Assembly: GCA_003171335.1 (NCBI GenBank)
Contig: PMYD01000107.1
Span: forward strand, 1 to 38,504
Direction of reading: 5' to 3'
DNA: 38,504 bases
DNA from: Phycisphaerales bacterium
GTDB lineage: Bacteria > Planctomycetota > Phycisphaerae > SM23-33 > FEN-1343
The position numbers were made by a program, and so were the translations under genes. Shown here piece after piece: positions 1-9,115 of this stretch. Positions within the stretch are counted from its first letter, which is position 1. Each line of letters opens with the position of its first letter. The notes below the pieces were generated by a model. It ran no database searches, was not told where the DNA came from, and saw only the letters and a list, made by a program, of their open reading frames with translations.

Positions 1-1391
1 CGTTCCTTGATGCCGCCTTTGACAATGTCTTTGAGATGAATTACTCCTAACGCCTTGGCGCCGTCAGCCACTACCAAAGGCGTGCCTCCATTTTTAGCAA
101 CATTCTGGCTGGCCAACCGGACTTTGTCCGGAATCACTCCGCCCCTGCTTTTGACAAATTGCTCAATCGCATCCACCGCACCCTTGCGAATATGCCTGTT
201 GTCGAGGTCCACACCGCTCATTCGCGTCTGGGCGGAAAAAGGGATAAATTTGGCGCCAAGTTTCTCTATGTCCCTTCCCCGCAGGTTGTATTGCTGCTTT
301 GCGAGCACAACAATACTCCTGCCCTCCGGAGTTTCATCCGCCAGCGAGGCAAGCTGGGCGGCGTCGGCCAAATCCTCCATCGACACACCGTCCGCGGCGA
401 TAAATTCCGTTGCCTGGCGATTACCTAACGTAATAGTTCCGGTCTTGTCCAACAGCAGCACATCCACGTCGCCCGCCGCCTCTACCGCCCGGCCCGACAT
501 AGCCACAACATTGGCCTGACTTAGCCGGCTCATCCCTGCTATTCCTATTGCCGAAAGCAATGCCCCTATAGTTGTCGGCGCAAGGCAAACCAGCAACGCC
601 ACCAGCACGGTAATCGTTACAACCCCGCCCTGATGCGCTTGCAGAACACTGTAATACGAAAAAGGAAGCAAGGTCGCGCAAACTACTAAGAAAACAATCG
701 TCAGTGCCGCCAGTAAAATCGTAAGGGCGATTTCATTGGGCGTCTTTTGACGTTTTGCGCCTTCTACCATCGCTATCATACGGTCGAGGAATGTATTGCC
801 AGATTCGGCGGTAACACGAATGACTAACCAGTCCGAGATAATGCGTGTCCCTCCTGTAACCGCCGACCTGTCCCCGCCGCTTTCGCGGATTACCGGCGCG
901 CTTTCACCTGTGACTGCGCTTTCATCCACCGAGGCCACACCTTCGATAACCTCTCCGTCGATTGGAATAAAGTCGCCCGCTTCAACGAGGACCACGTCGC
1001 CAATCTCCAGCAGCGACGCCAGTATCGACTCGTATGAAGCGCCGTGTTTTGGAGAGGTGAGTTTTTTCGCAACGAGGTCCTTGCGGGCCTTTCTTAAACT
1101 GTCCGCCTGTGCCCTGCCGTGTCCCTCGGCCATTGCCTCGGCGAAATTGGCAAACAACACCGTAAACCATAACCAAAACGAAATACCCAAAATAAACCAC
1201 GGCCCGGCCTCTCCTTTTCCAAGAAGTGCCTGAACAAACAATAAGCTTGTCAGGATGCTGCCGACGAGCACCACGAACATCACGGGATTGCGGAATTGTC
1301 TGCGTGGACTGAGCTTGCAAAACGAATCCAGGATAGCAGGCCGGACTATTGCCCAGTCGAACAACTTGGTTTTTTTTGCATTATCACTCAT
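1..1391 (-). CDS. kdpB: Potassium-transporting P-type ATPase subunit B (KdpB), partial at the window edge
   Basis: KdpB is the catalytic P-type ATPase subunit of the KdpFABC potassium pump in the inner membrane. The minus-strand frame starts at ATG 1391 ([13 protein letters not shown]) and stays open to base 1, giving 463 codons, so the C-terminal third is missing. The A-domain motif DESAVTGES is near 910-940. The phosphorylation motif DKTGT lies near 432-446 (its Asp is the phospho-acceptor). Transmembrane segments occur before and between them. kdpA ends only 2 bp upstream, so the two are co-transcribed. Oddity: base composition is far lower in GC than kdpA; 60-base samples give 23, 27 and 34 G+C, against strongly GC-rich kdpA. 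kdpC and any kdpDE would lie to the left of the window. Confidence 0.95.
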   Translation of the reverse strand, partial: MSDNAKKTKLFDWAIVRPAILDSFCKLSPRRQFRNPVMFVVLVGSILTSLLFVQALLGKGEAGPWFILGISFWLWFTVLFANFAEAMAEGHGRAQADSLRKARKDLVAKKLTSPKHGASYESILASLLEIGDVVLVEAGDFIPIDGEVIEGVASVDESAVTGESAPVIRESGGDRSAVTGGTRIISDWLVIRVTAESGNTFLDRMIAMVEGAKRQKTPNEIALTILLAALTIVFLVVCATLLPFSYYSVLQAHQGGVVTITVLVALLVCLAPTTIGALLSAIGIAGMSRLSQANVVAMSGRAVEAAGDVDVLLLDKTGTITLGNRQATEFIAADGVSMEDLADAAQLASLADETPEGRSIVVLAKQQYNLRGRDIEKLGAKFIPFSAQTRMSGVDLDNRHIRKGAVDAIEQFVKSRGGVIPDKVRLASQNVAKNGGTPLVVADGAKALGVIHLKDIVKGGIKE

Positions 1392-1393
1392 AG

Positions 1394-3136
1394 TTATCTG
1401 CCAATCATCATCAAATGTTCGACAATCGGCCCCAGGGCCAGGGCCGGCACAAAACTCAGCGCCCCGACGATCAGCACCACGGCCACCAGCAGCGAAACGA
1501 ACAGCGGCCCGTGGGTCGTCAGCGTGCCGGGAGAGACGGGGATCGACTTCTTGGCCGCCAGCGCGCCGGCGATGGCCAGCACGGGAATCTTGAACAGGAA
1601 CCGGCCCATGAGCATCGCCAGGCCGGTCGAGACGTTGTAGAAGACCGTGTTGGCGTTGATGCCGGCAAAGGCGCTGCCGTTATTGTTGGCGGTGGAGGAG
1701 TAGGCGTAGAGAATCTCGCTGAACCCGTGCGGCCCGGGGTTGGCCGCCCCCGCGCGGCCGGCGGCCGTCACCACGGCAATGGCCGTGCCGATCAGCGCCA
1801 CCAGCACCGGCACCAGCACCACCAGCGAGGCCATCTTCATCTCGAAGATCTCGATCTTCTTGCCCAGGTATTCCGGCGTGCGGCCGACCATCAATCCGGC
1901 GATGAAAACCGTCACGATGGCGAAGATGAGCATCCCGTACAGTCCCGAGCCCACGCCGCCGAAGACCACCTCGCCCAACTGCATCAGCCACATCGGCGCC
2001 AGGCCCCCCAGCGGCGTGTACGAGTCGTGCATCGAATTGACCGCCCCGCACGAGGTGCCCGTGGCGGCCGTCGCGAAGAGGGCCGAGCTGACGATGCCGA
2101 AGCGGACCTCCTTGCCTTCCATGTTCCCGCCGGCCTGCAGGGCCGAAGGGCGGATATCCGCCCCGGCCCCCGCCAGTTGCGGCGTGCCGCCGCGCTCGGA
2201 CAGCCAGCACAGGGTGAAAAGGCCCACGTACATCACCAGCATGGCCGCCAGCAGGGCCCAGCCCTGGCGGCGGTCGCCCACCATCTTGCCGAACATGTGG
2301 CACGCCGCCGCCGGCAGCAGCAGAATCGCCAGCATCTCCAGGAAGTTGGAGAGCGGGGTTGGGTTCTCCAGCGGGTGGGCGGAGTTGGCGTTAAAAAACC
2401 CGCCGCCGTTGGTGCCCAGCTCCTTAATCGCCTCCTGCGAGGCCATCGGCCCCACGGCGATGGTCTGCTGGTCGACCGCCACGCCGTTGGCATCCTTGGT
2501 CGGCTCGACTAAAGCGGTGCGGGGAAACGCGCCCAGCGTCTGCGCCACACCCTGCGACACGAGCACCAGGGCCAGGATGATCGACAGGGGCATCAGGATG
2601 TACAGCGTGGTGCGCGTCACATCCACCCAGAAATTGCCGATCGTCGCGCAGGTCTTGCGCGCAAAACCGCGCACCAGGGCCGCCATCACGGCCAGGCCGG
2701 CCGCCGCGGAGAGGAAATTCTGCACCGCCAGGCCCGCCATCTGCGTCAGATGGCTCATGGTGGTCTCGCCGCCATAGGCCTGCCAGTTGGTGTTGGTGAT
2801 GAAACTCGTGGCGGTGTTAAACGCCAGGTCGGGCGCGACGGCGGTCATGTGCTCGGGGTTGCCCGGCAGCAGGCCCTGCAGCCGCATGAGCCCGTACAGC
2901 AGGACAAATCCCGCCAGGCCGAACGCCAGGGCCGAGATGGCGTATCGCTGCCAGCTCATTTCGCTGGTGGGGTTGATGCCGCCGATGCGGTAGATCAGCC
3001 GCTCCAGCGGCCCGCCCACGCGGTCCAGGCCGCAGGGCCTCCCCTCGTACACGCGGGCCATGTAACTGCCCAGCGGCTTGGCCGCCAGCAGCACTGCCGC
3101 CAGGAAGATCACGATCTGGACGATCTCCAGCCCCAT
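1394..3136 (-). CDS. kdpA: Potassium-transporting ATPase subunit A (KdpA)
   Basis: KdpA is the channel-like, potassium-selecting membrane subunit of KdpFABC. The 580-residue product begins [14 protein letters not shown] and has about ten hydrophobic segments. All four pore-loop regions are recognisable: [45 protein letters not shown] and [10 protein letters not shown] chose ATG 3136 because it sits behind GGAGAAATTCTG and shares one base with the kdpF stop (TGATG). A frame extension upstream to 3220 would only overlap kdpF and adds non-family sequence. Length matches the usual 550-600 residues. Composition is GC-rich like most of the window, unlike the kdpB that follows. Confidence 0.97.
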   Translation of the reverse strand: MGLEIVQIVIFLAAVLLAAKPLGSYMARVYEGRPCGLDRVGGPLERLIYRIGGINPTSEMSWQRYAISALAFGLAGFVLLYGLMRLQGLLPGNPEHMTAVAPDLAFNTATSFITNTNWQAYGGETTMSHLTQMAGLAVQNFLSAAAGLAVMAALVRGFARKTCATIGNFWVDVTRTTLYILMPLSIILALVLVSQGVAQTLGAFPRTALVEPTKDANGVAVDQQTIAVGPMASQEAIKELGTNGGGFFNANSAHPLENPTPLSNFLEMLAILLLPAAACHMFGKMVGDRRQGWALLAAMLVMYVGLFTLCWLSERGGTPQLAGAGADIRPSALQAGGNMEGKEVRFGIVSSALFATAATGTSCGAVNSMHDSYTPLGGLAPMWLMQLGEVVFGGVGSGLYGMLIFAIVTVFIAGLMVGRTPEYLGKKIEIFEMKMASLVVLVPVLVALIGTAIAVVTAAGRAGAANPGPHGFSEILYAYSSTANNNGSAFAGINANTVFYNVSTGLAMLMGRFLFKIPVLAIAGALAAKKSIPVSPGTLTTHGPLFVSLLVAVVLIVGALSFVPALALGPIVEHLMMIGR

Positions 3137-3225
3137 CAGAATTTCTCCGGCCGCAGCAGCGCCGCCAGCAGATACACCATCAGGCCAGCCGCCAGGATGC
3201 CGCTCAGGATGTACGCCCACATCAT
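3136..3225 (-). CDS. kdpF: KdpF small membrane subunit
   Basis: This 29-residue single-span peptide reads MMWAYILSGILAAGLMVYLL followed by AALLRPEKF. The GI...L..YL..ALLRPEKF pattern is the hallmark of KdpF, the lipid-like stabilising subunit of the KdpFABC complex. It is normally missed because of its size. Its stop overlaps the kdpA start by one base and its start overlaps the stop of the preceding 32-codon ORF by four bases (ATGA), an arrangement typical of translational coupling. Either of two consecutive ATG codons (3225 or 3222) could be used. Confidence 0.93.
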   Translation of the reverse strand: MMWAYILSGILAAGLMVYLLAALLRPEKF

Positions 3226-3320
3226 GACGGTCTAGCCTCCTGCAAGCGGTCCAGGGTCAGCACAAAACCCCAAGCCGCGGCGAAAAACGCTACACCGATT
3301 CCCAGATACACCGCATCCAC
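3222..3320 (-). CDS. 32-residue membrane microprotein preceding kdpF
   Basis: A short frame opens at GTG 3320, about 7 bases behind GGAGT, and ends in a TGA that overlaps the kdpF start as ATGA. The product, VDAVYLGIGVAFFAAAWGFV then LTLDRLQEARPS, is one hydrophobic helix followed by a short polar tail containing DRL. From memory, similar tiny ORFs of the form AFFxxxWxxVxxxxRL precede kdpF in other bacteria, but I cannot check this. The tight overlaps make real translation likely. It could be an unrecognised Kdp accessory peptide, or a leader whose main role is coupling translation to kdpF. Confidence 0.6.
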   Translation of the reverse strand: MDAVYLGIGVAFFAAAWGFVLTLDRLQEARPS

Positions 3321-3396
3321 TGCGCAACTCCTTGAAGGCACCCGAGCAAGAAGCTTATCAGAATCAAGGGCCTTATGCCCTACAACATGGTTGCCG

Positions 3397-3529
3397 GGTG
3401 GCATGCCCTCACGGATGGGGCGAAAGCCCCGGACGGGTGGGCATGGACGTGCGGCCCGCGGTGCAACCACATGCCCACCCGCCTGCGGCTTCGCCTGCGG
3501 CTTCGCCTTCGGCGTGAGGGCATGCCACC
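3397..3529. repeat. Dispersed nested palindromic repeat, family R1, copy 1
   Basis: A 133-bp element lies between the kdp operon and the four-helix-bundle gene. Outer arms are GGTGGCATGCCCTCACG (left) and CGTGAGGGCATGCCACC (right). Inner arms are CGGGTGGGCATG and CATGCCCACCCG. Between the left outer and inner arms is a small hairpin, GGGGC-GAAA-GCCCC, with a GNRA-type loop. A 12-bp unit CTGCGGCTTCGC is tandemly duplicated inside the right half. The second copy is at 15539-15682. It may also act as a transcriptional barrier upstream of kdp. Confidence 0.85.
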
Positions 3530-3558
3530 TCCTTCCAACTTCCGGCGCGCAGACCTGG

Positions 3559-4470
3559 CTAGCGTGCCTTCACGTCGTAATGCACCCCGGCCGGCTGGGC
3601 CGCGATGGCCTCGTGCAGCGCGGTCAGCGCCGCCTGGCACAGGCCCATCACCTTGCGCTTCTGGTTGAGCGACAGCGAGGCCGAGCGGACGTTGCTGTTC
3701 TCGCGCGAGAGCTTCAGAATCTGCGCTTTAAGCTGCGAGAACTGGTCGTAGCTGGCGATGGCGGTTTTGAGGTCGGCACTGTCCGCCAGACCCGGCATCG
3801 CGGCCAGCCCATCCAGCGCCTGGCGGACCTGCTTGTCTTCCTGGGCCATGCGCGCTTCCATCTCATGCATCTTCTGGTCGCTTTCCTCCGCGATGTGCGG
3901 CGGGATCAAGCTCAATAGCCGCCAGGCGGCGATCCGTGCCTGATCGGCCAGCGGCAGGGCGTTGGCATTTTGGCCGGCCAGGTGCGCCAGGGCGGCATCC
4001 ATCTGCCCCGCGGCCGCCGCCGCCGGCCCGAAGGCCAGGCCGGAGGCCTTGACGTTGGTGTTCTGGACGGCCAGCGCCAGCAGGTCCTTGTCGATCCGCT
4101 GGAACTCGGCAAACGACTCCGTGAATTGCCCCAGCAGGTTCTTCTCCTCCGGCGTGCCCGTCTGAGCCAGAAGTGCCTCCAGTTCCCCTCGCAGGCGATC
4201 CACGGCGGCCGTGTCCGCGCGGGCCTGGTCGGCCAGTTTCTGCGACTCTTCATCCGTGGTCGCCAGCACGGCGCTCTTTTCCGCCTCGGCGGCCGAGGTC
4301 AGACCCAGTTGCATGCGGGTCACCAGCCCCAGTTCGTGGGCCTTGCGGGCCGCTTGCCCGGCCGGTTTACTGCCGCCCTGCACATAGTGGGCCACCAGGG
4401 CCAGAAGCGCCAACAGGAGCGCCCCGGCCGCCATCCACAGGACCTCTTTGATTCCCGCCCGGACACGCAT
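3559..4470 (-). CDS. Membrane-anchored four-helix-bundle sensor-like protein (4HB_MCP-like), no output domain
   Basis: The 303-residue product has one N-terminal transmembrane helix (about residues 10-28). The rest is long amphipathic helices rich in Ala, Gln and Glu. The first half (LVTRMQLGLTSAAEAEKSAV, with ATTDEESQKLADQA further on) resembles the ligand-binding four-helix bundle of methyl-accepting chemotaxis receptors. The second half looks like a repeat of the same bundle. There is no HAMP, signalling, kinase or cyclase domain, so it probably acts as a periplasmic sensing or scaffold protein. ATG 4470 follows GGAGA. The gene lies 59 bp after the metal permease on the same strand and may be the last gene of that operon. 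The family call is moderate; the role is unknown. Confidence 0.6.
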   Translation of the reverse strand: MRVRAGIKEVLWMAAGALLLALLALVAHYVQGGSKPAGQAARKAHELGLVTRMQLGLTSAAEAEKSAVLATTDEESQKLADQARADTAAVDRLRGELEALLAQTGTPEEKNLLGQFTESFAEFQRIDKDLLALAVQNTNVKASGLAFGPAAAAAGQMDAALAHLAGQNANALPLADQARIAAWRLLSLIPPHIAEESDQKMHEMEARMAQEDKQVRQALDGLAAMPGLADSADLKTAIASYDQFSQLKAQILKLSRENSNVRSASLSLNQKRKVMGLCQAALTALHEAIAAQPAGVHYDVKAR

Positions 4471-4529
4471 CGTGGGTCTCCGTTTCAGCCGCGAGGGACT
4501 CCTTGTTTCCCTTGCGCGGTCCGTGAATC

Positions 4530-5381
4530 TTAACCCCGTCTGGTTCGGCTAAGAAGGAATGATTTCGAAATCAGCCATTGGGCCGCCTTTACCAGCAGGA
4601 CCAGGACGAAACCGCCGCAGGTCATCACGGCGATGGTTTGATTGGTGGGCAGGTCCTGAGCGATGGATTCGTAGAGCCCCAGCAAAGTGCAGGCGATGGC
4701 GATGAAAGCCGCCGCACACATCACCAGCCAAAGCCTGCGGCTGAGCACCAGGGCCGCGGCCGGGGCGACCACAAGATAGCAGAAAACCAGCATGGCCCCG
4801 GCGACCTTGGAGGCGGCCGAGACGGCCAGGCCCAGCGCGAAGAAATAGCCAAACTCCCACAGGTTCACCCGCACCCCCAGGAGCTTGGCCGCCTCGCGGT
4901 CTAGGAATGTGTACAGCGTCGGCCGAAGGGTCACGATCAGCCAGACCAGCACGGGCGCCAGGGTGGCCACGATGATGTTCAGGTCCTTATTCGTGGTCAA
5001 AATCAGGTCGCCGTACAGGAGGCTCTTGACCTCCTCAAGTCCAAAGCCGCTCTTGGACACCAGAAGAATGCTCAGCGCCGATGCCAAAACGAAGATTACG
5101 CCGAGGATAGCATCGCGAGGGATGCGTTCCAGCTCGAAGGATTGGGCCAGCAAGGCCACCGCCACCAGCGTCAGGATGCCCGCGCCGAGGTACGGGTGGA
5201 TGCCCAGGACCATGCCGGCCGCAATGCCGCAGGCGGCCACTTCCGACAGCATGATCCCAATGAAAACCACGCGCTTTAGAATGACGAACACGCCCAGCAG
5301 GGAACAGACCGCGGCAATGATGACCCCCGCCAGGAGCGCCTGGGGAAAGAGGGAGAATAGTGTGCAACATTTTTCAAGCAT
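4530..5381 (-). CDS. Metal ABC transporter permease (ZnuB/MntB/TroC type, ABC-3 family)
   Basis: This inner-membrane channel protein belongs to a zinc, manganese or iron uptake ABC transporter. The 283-residue product has about eight hydrophobic segments and family features such as ALLAGVIIAAVCSLLGVFVI near the N-terminus, IPRDAILGVIF, SLLYGDLI and the hydrophobic VAGAMLVFCYLVVAPAAAL. I placed the start at ATG 5381, eight bases behind GAGG and overlapping the ATPase gene by 8 bp. ATG 5387 and GTG 5402 are alternatives that would add 2 or 7 residues. It is the third component, following the binding protein and ATPase. Metal specificity cannot be read from the sequence. Confidence 0.92.
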   Translation of the reverse strand: MLEKCCTLFSLFPQALLAGVIIAAVCSLLGVFVILKRVVFIGIMLSEVAACGIAAGMVLGIHPYLGAGILTLVAVALLAQSFELERIPRDAILGVIFVLASALSILLVSKSGFGLEEVKSLLYGDLILTTNKDLNIIVATLAPVLVWLIVTLRPTLYTFLDREAAKLLGVRVNLWEFGYFFALGLAVSAASKVAGAMLVFCYLVVAPAAALVLSRRLWLVMCAAAFIAIACTLLGLYESIAQDLPTNQTIAVMTCGGFVLVLLVKAAQWLISKSFLLSRTRRG

Positions 5382-6075
5382 GCGCATTACCTCGCGAAGC
5401 ACGGACCTCTTCCGTCTTAACCATGCTGACGTGGCCGTGATTGAAGACGCACAGGAGCGGGGCCATGTCGCAGATGTGGTTTAGGCCGTGGTGTGCCAGC
5501 AGGACTGTCTTGCCCTGTTCCTTGCTGAGGCGGTGTAGATGGCCCAGCAGGTCCTTTTCCGACTGTTCATCCAGCTCGGATGTGGGCTCATCCATGATGA
5601 AGACATCCGCCTGGCCGACCACGGCGCGGGCGATAAACGCCTTCTGGCGCATGCCGCCAGAAAGTTCGCCGAACGTCTTGGCGGCATGCTCGGCCAGGTT
5701 GAGTTCCTCCAGTGCCCGCTGCACGGCCTCTTTTTGCGCGCGCGAAATCCTTCGCCACCAGCCCACCTGGGGATACAAACCCATGGTTACGATCTGCCGG
5801 GTCGAAACGGGGTACAGCCGGTCGATGGACTTTTGCTGCGGGACATATCCCGGCCGACGGCGGTGAAAGGGCGTGAGGATACGCCCGTGGCGGGGCTTGA
5901 GCAGCCCCAGGATAGCGCGGAGCAGCGTCGTCTTGCCCGCGCCATTAGGGCCGACAAACGGCAGGAAGCTGCCCGGCGGAATGGAAAGGCAAGCATCATG
6001 GATCACCTCCTCGCGGCCGTAGGCCACGCTGACGTGATCGCACACGATGATGGGCTCGTTGGCGGCGTTGTGCAT
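5374..6075 (-). CDS. Metal ABC transporter ATP-binding protein (ZnuC/MntA type)
   Basis: This is the 233-residue cytoplasmic ATPase that powers metal import. Walker A is GPNGAGKTT (residues 42-50), the signature is LSGGMRQK (138-145), Walker B is ADVFIMDEPTSELD (156-169) and the switch histidine is in LLAHHGLNH (192-200). The Q-loop region reads YVPQQKSIDRLYPV, typical of the zinc/manganese family. ATG 6075 is preceded by TGAGGTG. The gene starts 3 bp after the binding-protein gene and overlaps the permease start, so the three form one translation unit. Confidence 0.95.
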   Translation of the reverse strand: MHNAANEPIIVCDHVSVAYGREEVIHDACLSIPPGSFLPFVGPNGAGKTTLLRAILGLLKPRHGRILTPFHRRRPGYVPQQKSIDRLYPVSTRQIVTMGLYPQVGWWRRISRAQKEAVQRALEELNLAEHAAKTFGELSGGMRQKAFIARAVVGQADVFIMDEPTSELDEQSEKDLLGHLHRLSKEQGKTVLLAHHGLNHICDMAPLLCVFNHGHVSMVKTEEVRASRGNAHA

Positions 6076-6078
6076 CGG

Positions 6079-7152
6079 TCACCTCAATGTCGCTTGCGAG
6101 GCCGTGGCTCTGGCCGCCGGCGCGCCCAGGGCATCACTCAACTTGTTCACGATCAGATCCATCAAGGCCAGATAATCGGTCGCTTCCTTCTGTCCGCCCA
6201 CGGCGCTGGCGCACACGACGACCTTGGCCCCGGTCTTCTGTCTGACGTTGTCGGCCGCCTTGCGCTCGTAGAAGGGCTCCAGCAGGATGACCTTGATGCC
6301 GTTTCTCTTGATCAACTCGATGGTTTCGGCCAGATGGGCCGCCGTGGGCGGAATGCCCGGCTTGGGCTCCAGTTCGCCGGCGACGGACAGACCGAACCGA
6401 TTGGTGAAGTAGCCCCAGCTCTTGTGCTGCGTGATGATGCTCTGGCCTGCCAGGGGCAGCATTGCCGCCTGCCAGCCGCCCAGTTTGCCGCGAAGCTTGC
6501 TTTCGTCGAGGTAGGGGAGCAACTGGTGCCTCAACTGGAGGGCCCACAGCTTGTCCCCGCCGAGTGTGGCCACGAGTTCCGGCCCGAACATGCGCTCATC
6601 CAAGGCCTTTTCAAACGCTTTGTAGTTTTGCGCAAACGCGGCTGCATCATTCGGGTCGAGCTGAGCCAGCCGATCCGCGATTTCCCTGGCCATGATGCGG
6701 CCGTTCAGCGGGTCCAGCCAGTAATGGGGATTGCCCAATGGGTGCACATCGCCCATGTCGCGGGTGACCTTGCCGGTCGGCACCTCCAGCTTGATGACTT
6801 TCTCGGAGACGTCCAGGTGCCCCGGCTGGCCGACGCGAATCTTCCCATTGCGTGAGCCATCGAGGATCAGCCCCTCGTACCCGATCTCCAGTTCCATGCC
6901 GACGCGAACCCACAGGTCGGCCTTCCGCGCCAGGACCATGAAACTGGGCTTGGCCTGGATGAAATGCGGGTCCTCATCGCCCGCGCCGATGCTGGCGACT
7001 TTCACCTTGTCGCCGCCGACGGCCTCGACGAGCGACTTCAAAGTCGGCGTCGTGGTCACGACCGTCAACGGTTCGGCGGCCCGGCTGATGTCGGCAAGCA
7101 GCCACAAACCCAGGACCGACGCGGCAGCGGCTATCTTGAAAGACGTATTCAT
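6079..7152 (-). CDS. Metal ABC transporter substrate-binding protein (ZnuA/TroA cluster A-I)
   Basis: This periplasmic high-affinity metal-binding protein has 357 residues, with a signal peptide of about 26 residues (hydrophobic core then SRAA). The cluster A-I pattern is clear: VVTTTPTLKSLVEAVGGDKV, DPHFIQAKPS (His63), GNPHYWLDP (His143), TQHKSWGYF (His243) and LLEPFYERKAADN (acidic residue near 292). These match the three His plus one acidic residue that coordinate zinc or manganese in this family. There is no long His-rich loop of the kind seen in many zinc-specific ZnuA proteins, so zinc versus manganese stays open. It lies 38 bp downstream of the outer-membrane barrel gene. Confidence 0.93.
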   Translation of the reverse strand: MNTSFKIAAAASVLGLWLLADISRAAEPLTVVTTTPTLKSLVEAVGGDKVKVASIGAGDEDPHFIQAKPSFMVLARKADLWVRVGMELEIGYEGLILDGSRNGKIRVGQPGHLDVSEKVIKLEVPTGKVTRDMGDVHPLGNPHYWLDPLNGRIMAREIADRLAQLDPNDAAAFAQNYKAFEKALDERMFGPELVATLGGDKLWALQLRHQLLPYLDESKLRGKLGGWQAAMLPLAGQSIITQHKSWGYFTNRFGLSVAGELEPKPGIPPTAAHLAETIELIKRNGIKVILLEPFYERKAADNVRQKTGAKVVVCASAVGGQKEATDYLALMDLIVNKLSDALGAPAARATASQATLR

Positions 7153-7190
7153 GCGTGTTCACCTTTCGTTAATACGCCAGGAGTCTGTTC

Positions 7191-8615
7191 CTAGTACTTG
7201 TGCGCTGGGTGCGGACCCAGGCTGAAATCCAGTTGCAGGAAGATCGTGTGGTCATCCTCGGAGTTGTGCACCAGGAAGTTGCGGTGGCTGAACTGATACC
7301 CCAGTCGCCAGTAGAGGAACTCGCTTTGGGCGAAGGTCAGGTAGGCGCCGATGGCCTGGGTATTCCTGCTGGAGTCCGTGGGATCCTGGGTGTAGTCGTA
7401 GCGCAACCCCGCCGCCCACTGCCGGGCGAACTGGTACTCCGGCGCGCTGTAGCCGCCCCAAGCGCAGACGTGCCGGCCATCGACCTGCCGTTGCGAGGTC
7501 AATAGCTCGTTGATCCACTTGAATGACTGATATAGCCCTTCCTTTGTCGGACGCCACTTGTAGGTGAGGTCCATGCCCTCGACGGCGTCGCTGGCCGTGC
7601 CGGGCGTGTCGGAGGTAGGCATCACCGCCCCGGACAGGCCCCATTCCAGGGTGGAATTGGTGCTCAGGTCGTTGAACGTCTTCAAGTGCAGCAACTGGAC
7701 GAAACTGTCCGAGTCATCGCCCGCCAGAAGACTGTCTTTGCTCTTGGCAACCGACTGAGAGGTCAACTCAATGAACTGATCGGTCGGCGCCAGCCAGGAA
7801 ACACTGGCACCCTCGGCCGCCACGCCCTCTTCGCCAAAGAAGCTCTGAATGACCAGGGGATACTCCGGCCAGGGCAGCGCGTGCTGGTGCAATTCGTTGA
7901 TCTTGCCGAAGTCCAGGCGGAACTTGCCCACCTTGCCGCCGAATCCGTCGATGCTGGACAGCGACTCGACATACGCCTCCTCAACATCGATATCGTAGCC
8001 GGAGTCCGGGTCTGGCTTGGGATGGACGCTGAAGATGCTGACCACGCGGGCGTAGGGATCGATGTTGCCGGAGATGCCCAGCTCCAACTCGCGCACGATG
8101 CGGTTGTCGCTGAGAAAGCCGCCGACATCGCTGTCGTGTCGGCCCTGAAAATCGCCCACCAAGCTGATATCCGGATTAAAACTCTGTACCGGGGCGGGTG
8201 GCTGGGAGAACGACAGCCAATCGGTCGAAAGCCAATTGCCCTCGGCAGCGCCCGGCTGGCTCGTGGCCGCTGGGGCGGTCGGCGACTGGGCCTGCCGAAT
8301 CGCCGCTTGCAGTTCATCCGCCGGCGATGAGGCCGTTGCAGCGGGTTGTGATGCCCCCTGGGCCGGCGCTGCGGCCCCAGCGGCCGGCTGCGACGTGGCG
8401 GGCATGGTGGCGGGGGTTTGTGCTGACATTCGTTGCCGCAACTCGCTCATTTGAGCATCATGCTCGCGCTGCTGCTGTTCGAGTTGCTGCCGCAGTTCCT
8501 GCACTTCCTTCCTCAAGGCCGCGACATCGCCATCTTGTGATGGTGCGGATTGGGCCAGCGCCGGCAGCCCCGGCAAAATGGCCAGGCAGAGCAATAAACG
8601 TGCTAATATTCTCAC
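7191..8615 (-). CDS. Outer-membrane beta-barrel protein of the metal-uptake cluster
   Basis: The 474-residue product has a signal peptide (residues 1-21, ALA-Q). A heptad coiled coil follows (about 30-65, VAALRKEVQELRQQLEQQQR), then a Pro/Ala/Ser/Gln linker (about 70-115). The large C-terminal region has alternating polar and hydrophobic residues and aromatic girdles (FLYWRLGYQFSHRNFLVHN, HTIFLQLDFSLG) typical of an outer-membrane barrel. There is no TonB plug or TonB box. The coiled coil plus barrel layout recalls planctomycete porin-like proteins. The start is GTG 8615, six bases after GGAG. Its position directly before the metal-binding protein suggests a metal porin; this is inferred from context. 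Confidence 0.75.
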   Translation of the reverse strand: MRILARLLLCLAILPGLPALAQSAPSQDGDVAALRKEVQELRQQLEQQQREHDAQMSELRQRMSAQTPATMPATSQPAAGAAAPAQGASQPAATASSPADELQAAIRQAQSPTAPAATSQPGAAEGNWLSTDWLSFSQPPAPVQSFNPDISLVGDFQGRHDSDVGGFLSDNRIVRELELGISGNIDPYARVVSIFSVHPKPDPDSGYDIDVEEAYVESLSSIDGFGGKVGKFRLDFGKINELHQHALPWPEYPLVIQSFFGEEGVAAEGASVSWLAPTDQFIELTSQSVAKSKDSLLAGDDSDSFVQLLHLKTFNDLSTNSTLEWGLSGAVMPTSDTPGTASDAVEGMDLTYKWRPTKEGLYQSFKWINELLTSQRQVDGRHVCAWGGYSAPEYQFARQWAAGLRYDYTQDPTDSSRNTQAIGAYLTFAQSEFLYWRLGYQFSHRNFLVHNSEDDHTIFLQLDFSLGPHPAHKY

Positions 8616-8710
8616 CTGTAGCTCCGTTCTGGAAAGAGTCTGTTGAGCCGCTGCGCACGCCGGTGGGGATGAAGTGTCGCCGGAAGCGCAGGGAACCAGC
8701 TACGAACGGT

Positions 8711-9115
8711 TTAGAGAGCGGCCAAAGGTGGTGCCCGGGCGGCCAAAGAGTTCAGATGGGCGCTGACAACAGGTTGATCCGAGGCCAACGGCTGGACAGT
8801 GGCGACGTGATCGATAGCCGGCGGCGCTGACACCACGGTTGCAGTCGCCGCCAAGGCCAGAAACGATTGGCAAACGTTGCATTTGTCGGGATCGTGATGT
8901 TGGTGAACCGGCTCGCCTGGGCGGGCGGGATGTCCCGAGTTGGGATGCACATCCGCCTGGGCAAGCGGGCTGGCATCACACTCATGGCCCCCCTCACGGC
9001 AGCAGCAATCGCCTTGCGATTCGGTGCATTCCGCGAGGTGAACGAACCAAAACGCGCCCGTCGCCTGAAGGGCGAAAACAGCGAGTGCCAGCCATCGTAC
9101 CGCCATCTTAGCCAT
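8711..9115 (-). CDS. Exported Cys/His-rich small protein (DUF2946-like), first gene of the metal cluster
   Basis: The product is about 134 residues with a hydrophobic N-terminal segment (MAVRWLALAVFALQATGAFW) that looks like a signal peptide. It then has a Cys triplet (DCCCREGGHEC) and a His/Cys cluster, HQHHDPDKCNVCQSFLAL. The HxxDPDxCxxC pattern recalls small DUF2946-type proteins seen beside copper or zinc systems. A metal sensor or chaperone role is plausible but not shown. Start choice is uncertain: ATG 9115 is used, with GTG 9130 and ATG 9106 as alternatives and no clear Shine-Dalgarno for any. A TTGACA-N17-TAGTGT match lies just upstream on the minus strand, which would place the transcript start close to these codons. 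Confidence 0.6.
   Translation of the reverse strand: MAKMAVRWLALAVFALQATGAFWFVHLAECTESQGDCCCREGGHECDASPLAQADVHPNSGHPARPGEPVHQHHDPDKCNVCQSFLALAATATVVSAPPAIDHVATVQPLASDQPVVSAHLNSLAARAPPLAAL

Noticed and set aside
3391-3918. Plus-strand frames over the R1 repeat and the start of the next gene
   Set aside because: They translate the repeat and the antisense of the four-helix-bundle gene, with no ribosome site.
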